A DNA stretch of 44,708 bases, taken from assembly GCA_020440705.1 (NCBI GenBank), contig JAGRNP010000024.1, positions 1 to 44,708 on the forward strand, given 5' to 3'. Each line of letters begins with the position of its first letter. Position 1 is the stretch's first letter. A program made the translations under genes and the position numbers. The notes beneath the pieces were generated by a model, which was not told the origin of the DNA, made no database searches, and saw nothing but the letters and a program-made list of their open reading frames with translations. Below, one piece after another: positions 41,447-44,708 of the stretch. Origin of the DNA: a bacterium (lineage in GTDB: Bacteria; Krumholzibacteriota; Krumholzibacteriia; LZORAL124-64-63).

Positions 41447-44400
41447 TCAGCCCTCCTGGCCGCAGCACTTCTTGAACTTGCGGCCGCTGCCGCAGGGGCA
41501 GGGATCGTTGCGCCCCACCTTGGGTTCCGCGCGCTCCTGGGGCCGCCGGGCGGGGGCGTCCGGGGCGTTGGTCTGGCCCTGGGCCGCCGGGCCCTGCTCG
41601 TAGGCCGAGACCTCCTGGTGGCGCGTCTGCATCTCCTCGACGGCCGGAGCGCGCTGCTCCGGCGGCGGGGCCAGCTCGGCCCGGAAGAAGAGGTTCACGG
41701 CCGACTTCTCGATGTTCTCCATCAGGGCCTCGAACATGCGGAAGCTCTCGGCCTTGTACTCGACGAGCGGATCACGCTGGCCGTAGGAGCGCAGCCCGAT
41801 GCCGCTGCGCAGCATGACCAGTTCGTTGAGGTGGTCGCGCCAGTGGTCGTCCAGCACCTGGATCAGCACGAACTTCGCCAGCTGCCCGCTCAGGTCGGTG
41901 CCCAGGCGGGTCTCCTTGGCGGCGAACTTCTCCAGGGCGAACTCGGTGAGCTTCTCCTCGAGGGTCTCGAAACCCATCTCCAGATGCTCCCGCTCGTCGA
42001 GGGGAAGCGGCGCGAGCACGAGCCCCTGGTACTGGCGCGCGAGGGCGTCCATGTCCCAGAAGTCGGGCGCGTCGGTGCGGTTGGCGCACTCGCCGACGAG
42101 GGTCTGCACGGCGCCCGCCACGAAATCGCGGAACTGCTCGCCGAGCTCCTCGCCCATCAGGGCGGCGCGGCGCATGTCGTAGACGACCTCGCGCTGCTTG
42201 TTGACCACGTCGTCGTACTCGAGCAGGTGTTTGCGGATCTCGTAGTTCTGGGTCTCGACCCGCACCTGGGCCTTCTCGATGGCCTTGGTCACCATCGAGT
42301 GCGTGATGACCTCGCCCTCCTCCACGCCCAGCCGGTCCATCACCTTGATGATGCGGTCGGGACTGAACAGGCGCATGAGATCGTCCTCGAGGGACAGGAA
42401 GAAGATCGAGGTGCCGGGATCGCCCTGGCGGCCGGCGCGGCCACGCAGCTGGCGGTCGATGCGCCGGCTCTCGTGGCGCTCGGTGCCGACGATCTGGAGG
42501 CCCGTGCTCTGCCCCTCGTAATCGGAAGGGTCGAGGTCGGGGTCTTCGGCCCAGCGCGCGGGGAGCTCCTTCACCTCGGGCGCCAGCTTGATATCGGTGC
42601 CGCGGCCGGCCATGTTCGTGGCGATGGTCACCGCGCCGACGCGGCCGGCGTCGGCCACGATCTCGGCCTCCAGCTTGTGCTGCTTGGCGTTCAGCACGTT
42701 GTGGTTGATGCCGGCCAGCTTGAACATGCGGCTGAGCAGCTCGCTCACCTCGACGGTGGTCGTGCCCACGAGCACCGGCAGGCCGAGCCTGTGCATCCGG
42801 ATCACCTCGTCCCGGATCGCCTTGTACTTCTCCTTCTTCGTCTTGTAGATGAGGTCGTCCTGGTCGTGCCGGGCGATGGGCCGGTTGGTGGGGATCACCA
42901 CCACGTCGAGCTCGTAGATGCCGTTGAACTCGGCCTCCTCGGTCTCGGCGGTGCCCGTCATGCCGGCGAGCTTCTCGTACTTGCGGAAGAAGTTCTGCAC
43001 CGTGACGGTGGCCAGGGTCTGGGTCTCCTTCTGGACCGTGACCCCTTCCTTGGCCTCGAGGGCCTGGTGCAGGCCGTCGCTGAAGCGCCGGCCGGGCTGC
43101 AGGCGGCCGGTGAAGGTGTCGACGATGACGACCTTGCCCTCCTGCAGCACGTACTCGACGTCCTTCTCGTACAGGGTGTAGGCCCGCAGCAGCTGGTCGA
43201 CGTTGCTGATGCGCTCGTTCTTCTGGGCGTAGGCCTGCTCGAGGGCGGCGAGCTGCTTCGCCTTGGCGCCGGCGTCGAGGTCGGGATCGGCATCGATGGC
43301 CCCGGCGCCCTCGGCCAGGTCCGGCAGGACGAAGAAGTCGGGCTCGGCCTGGGCGAAGACCTCCCGTCCCTTCTCGGTCATGTCGACCTGGTTGTTCTTC
43401 TCCTCGACCACGTAGAGCAGGTCGGCGTCGGCCTCCCACATGGCCTTGTCGCGCATGTAGGCCTCGTGGGTCTTCTGGACGCGCTCGAGGACGCCCGGGA
43501 TCTGGGCCAGCTTGCGGAAACGCGGGTTCTTCGGACCGCCGCGGCTGATGCGCAGCAGCTTCAGGGCCGTCTCGTCGTCGATGGCCACGTCGTCGCCCTG
43601 CAGGGCGGGCCGCAGGGCCCGTTCGGCGTCGCTCAGCCAGTCGTTGACCATCTTCATCTGCTGGCGCACGAGGTTGTTCACCCGCGGGTTCAGCTCGGTG
43701 AACTGGTGGGTCGACTTGTCCACGGCGCCGGAGATGATCAGGGGGGTGCGGGCCTCGTCGATGAGCACCGAGTCGACCTCGTCGACGATGGCGAAGTGGA
43801 ACTCGCGGTGCACGAGGTGCTCGGCGTGCACGACCATGTTGTCGCGCAGGTAGTCGAAGCCGAATTCGTTGTTGGTGCCGTAGGTCACGTCGCAGGCGTA
43901 GGCCGCGCGCCGCTCCTCGGGCGTCATCTGGCCGAGGATGTAGCCCACCGAGCAGCCGAGGAACTCGAGCACGCCGCCCATCCACTGGGCGTCGCGCTTG
44001 GCCAGGTAGTCGTTCACCGTGACGAGGTGGGCGCCCTTGCCGGGGATGCTGTTCAGGTACAGGGGCGCGATGGCGACGAGGGTCTTGCCCTCGCCCGTGG
44101 CCATCTCGGCGATCTTGCCCTGGTGCAGCACGATGCCGCCCATGAGCTGCACGTCGTAGGGCACCATGTCCCAGGTCATCTCCTGGCCCCAGACGAGCCA
44201 GGTCTCGCGGCGCTCGGCGAGGCGGCGACAACCTTCCCACACGACGCCGTAGGCCTCGGGCAGCAGGTCGTCGAGGCTCTCGCCGTCGGCGTGACGGCGC
44301 ACGAATTCCGCACGCTTCGCACGGAGCTCGTCGTCACTCAGGTTCTCGTAGTCGCCCCGCCGCGCCTTGATGGCGTCGACGAGGGGCTGCAGGCGGGCCA

Positions 44401-44458
44401 CGTCGCGGTTCTTCTTCCCGAAGACCTTCTCGATGATCCCCATGAGGCCACCGGCCAT
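41447..44458 (-). CDS. secA: Preprotein translocase ATPase SecA
   Basis: Motor that pushes unfolded proteins through SecYEG. The 1003-residue protein has Walker [10 protein letters not shown] (about 115), [19 protein letters not shown] (about 230) and [39 protein letters not shown] and the C-terminal zinc motif [13 protein letters not shown] follow. It is about 100 residues longer than E. coli SecA. A long insert after the first part of the ATPase ([46 protein letters not shown]) resembles Bacteroidota SecA. ATG 44458 follows AGGAG; ATG 44443 is an internal alternative. It lies ten bases after the transglycosylase stop. Confidence 0.97.
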   Translation of the reverse strand: MAGGLMGIIEKVFGKKNRDVARLQPLVDAIKARRGDYENLSDDELRAKRAEFVRRHADGESLDDLLPEAYGVVWEGCRRLAERRETWLVWGQEMTWDMVPYDVQLMGGIVLHQGKIAEMATGEGKTLVAIAPLYLNSIPGKGAHLVTVNDYLAKRDAQWMGGVLEFLGCSVGYILGQMTPEERRAAYACDVTYGTNNEFGFDYLRDNMVVHAEHLVHREFHFAIVDEVDSVLIDEARTPLIISGAVDKSTHQFTELNPRVNNLVRQQMKMVNDWLSDAERALRPALQGDDVAIDDETALKLLRISRGGPKNPRFRKLAQIPGVLERVQKTHEAYMRDKAMWEADADLLYVVEEKNNQVDMTEKGREVFAQAEPDFFVLPDLAEGAGAIDADPDLDAGAKAKQLAALEQAYAQKNERISNVDQLLRAYTLYEKDVEYVLQEGKVVIVDTFTGRLQPGRRFSDGLHQALEAKEGVTVQKETQTLATVTVQNFFRKYEKLAGMTGTAETEEAEFNGIYELDVVVIPTNRPIARHDQDDLIYKTKKEKYKAIRDEVIRMHRLGLPVLVGTTTVEVSELLSRMFKLAGINHNVLNAKQHKLEAEIVADAGRVGAVTIATNMAGRGTDIKLAPEVKELPARWAEDPDLDPSDYEGQSTGLQIVGTERHESRRIDRQLRGRAGRQGDPGTSIFFLSLEDDLMRLFSPDRIIKVMDRLGVEEGEVITHSMVTKAIEKAQVRVETQNYEIRKHLLEYDDVVNKQREVVYDMRRAALMGEELGEQFRDFVAGAVQTLVGECANRTDAPDFWDMDALARQYQGLVLAPLPLDEREHLEMGFETLEEKLTEFALEKFAAKETRLGTDLSGQLAKFVLIQVLDDHWRDHLNELVMLRSGIGLRSYGQRDPLVEYKAESFRMFEALMENIEKSAVNLFFRAELAPPPEQRAPAVEEMQTRHQEVSAYEQGPAAQGQTNAPDAPARRPQERAEPKVGRNDPCPCGSGRKFKKCCGQEG

Positions 44459-44468
44459 GGGTGTGCTC

Positions 44469-44708
44469 CTATTCGTTGTTTCCGGCTTGCGGGTCCAGCC
44501 CGTAATTCGCGCCGATGATTGCACTGTAGATCTCGCGGTCGATCAACACCTTTTCCACGTAGCGCCGCGTCTCCGGGTAGCCGATCCAGGCCAGGTAGAT
44601 GTCGGCCGGCGCGTCGCCGCCGAGCTGGCGGTCCCAGCGGTCCGCGGCTTCGGGGCCGGCGTTGTAGGCGGCGAGCACCCGGTAGGCGTCGCCGGCGTAC
44701 CGCCGCCG
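44469..44708 (-). CDS. Lytic transglycosylase (SLT domain), C-terminal fragment
   Basis: The frame is open to the window edge, so the 5' end is missing; GTG 44678 is an internal Val. The visible 79 residues include [15 protein letters not shown], the hallmark C-terminal part of the SLT/lysozyme-like fold. [19 protein letters not shown] follows, typical of Slt70/MltE-type enzymes. These cleave peptidoglycan glycan strands with 1,6-anhydro products. The catalytic Glu would lie upstream. Its stop TAG overlaps the secA Shine-Dalgarno. Confidence 0.85.
   Translation of the reverse strand, partial: RRRYAGDAYRVLAAYNAGPEAADRWDRQLGGDAPADIYLAWIGYPETRRYVEKVLIDREIYSAIIGANYGLDPQAGNNE

Noticed and set aside
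41618-44518. A 966-codon plus-strand open frame over secA
   Set aside because: It mirrors secA codons, has no recognisable domain, and SecA motifs on the minus strand are unambiguous.

Overview
This is a very GC-rich, gene-dense bacterial chromosome segment made almost entirely of housekeeping genes. Thirty-one of the 33 protein genes lie on the minus strand. Only the partial cytochrome at the left edge and rpsT (26.7 kb) are on the plus strand. SecA carries the long insertion I associate with Bacteroidota/FCB-group SecA. A lipoprotein begins with the Cys...PPGGPED pattern common in that group. The gene order (smg-topA-trmFO-xerC-hslVU, trpS-scpAB-rluB...cmk-rpsA) resembles deltaproteobacteria and related deep lineages. 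A GC-rich FCB-group or neighbouring candidate phylum fits best; this is inference, and no rRNA is present to settle it. I see no phage, transposon, CRISPR or defence genes.

Layout, left to right (minus-strand units are transcribed right to left). 1-510: end of a multihaem cytochrome, converging on the next unit at a shared hairpin. 0.6-16.2 kb: rpsA with its own promoter and strong terminator, then mtaB, miaB, lapA, lapB, a TPR-SPOR protein, mutS, a GAF/pseudo-GGDEF protein, and mutL-miaA with their own promoter. This stretch joins tRNA position-37 modification (MiaA, MiaB, MtaB), mismatch repair (MutS, MutL) and envelope homeostasis (LapAB). 16.3-23.7 kb: the trpS-scpA-scpB-rluB-hisC-DAHP synthase-cmk/plsC unit, mostly with 1-4 base stop/start overlaps. 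23.8-26.6 kb: uvrC-xerD, divergent from rpsT. 27.0-27.2 kb: a 19-bp tandem repeat between the convergent rpsT and dapB ends. 27.2-33.6 kb: a membrane sulfatase-fold protein, argF, an Ig-like lipoprotein and dapF-dapA-dapB. 33.6-41.3 kb: smg-topA-trmFO and xerC-hslV-hslU. 41.4-44.7 kb: secA and the end of a lytic transglycosylase.

Six promoter-like elements share one architecture: TTGMC-type -35, exactly 17 bases, TA-rich -10. Translational coupling is pervasive (ATGA, GTGA, TTGA, TGATG). No stretch over 300 bases lacks a gene.

I did not find a convincing new multi-gene system. The best second looks are: the 19-bp repeat array; a tryptophanyl-tRNA synthetase with a probable Fe-S cluster motif; a ScpA with a roughly 75% Asp/Glu tail; a Cmk-PlsC fusion; a lipoprotein that seems to need an AUC start; and a GAF/pseudo-GGDEF protein lodged between mutS and mutL.
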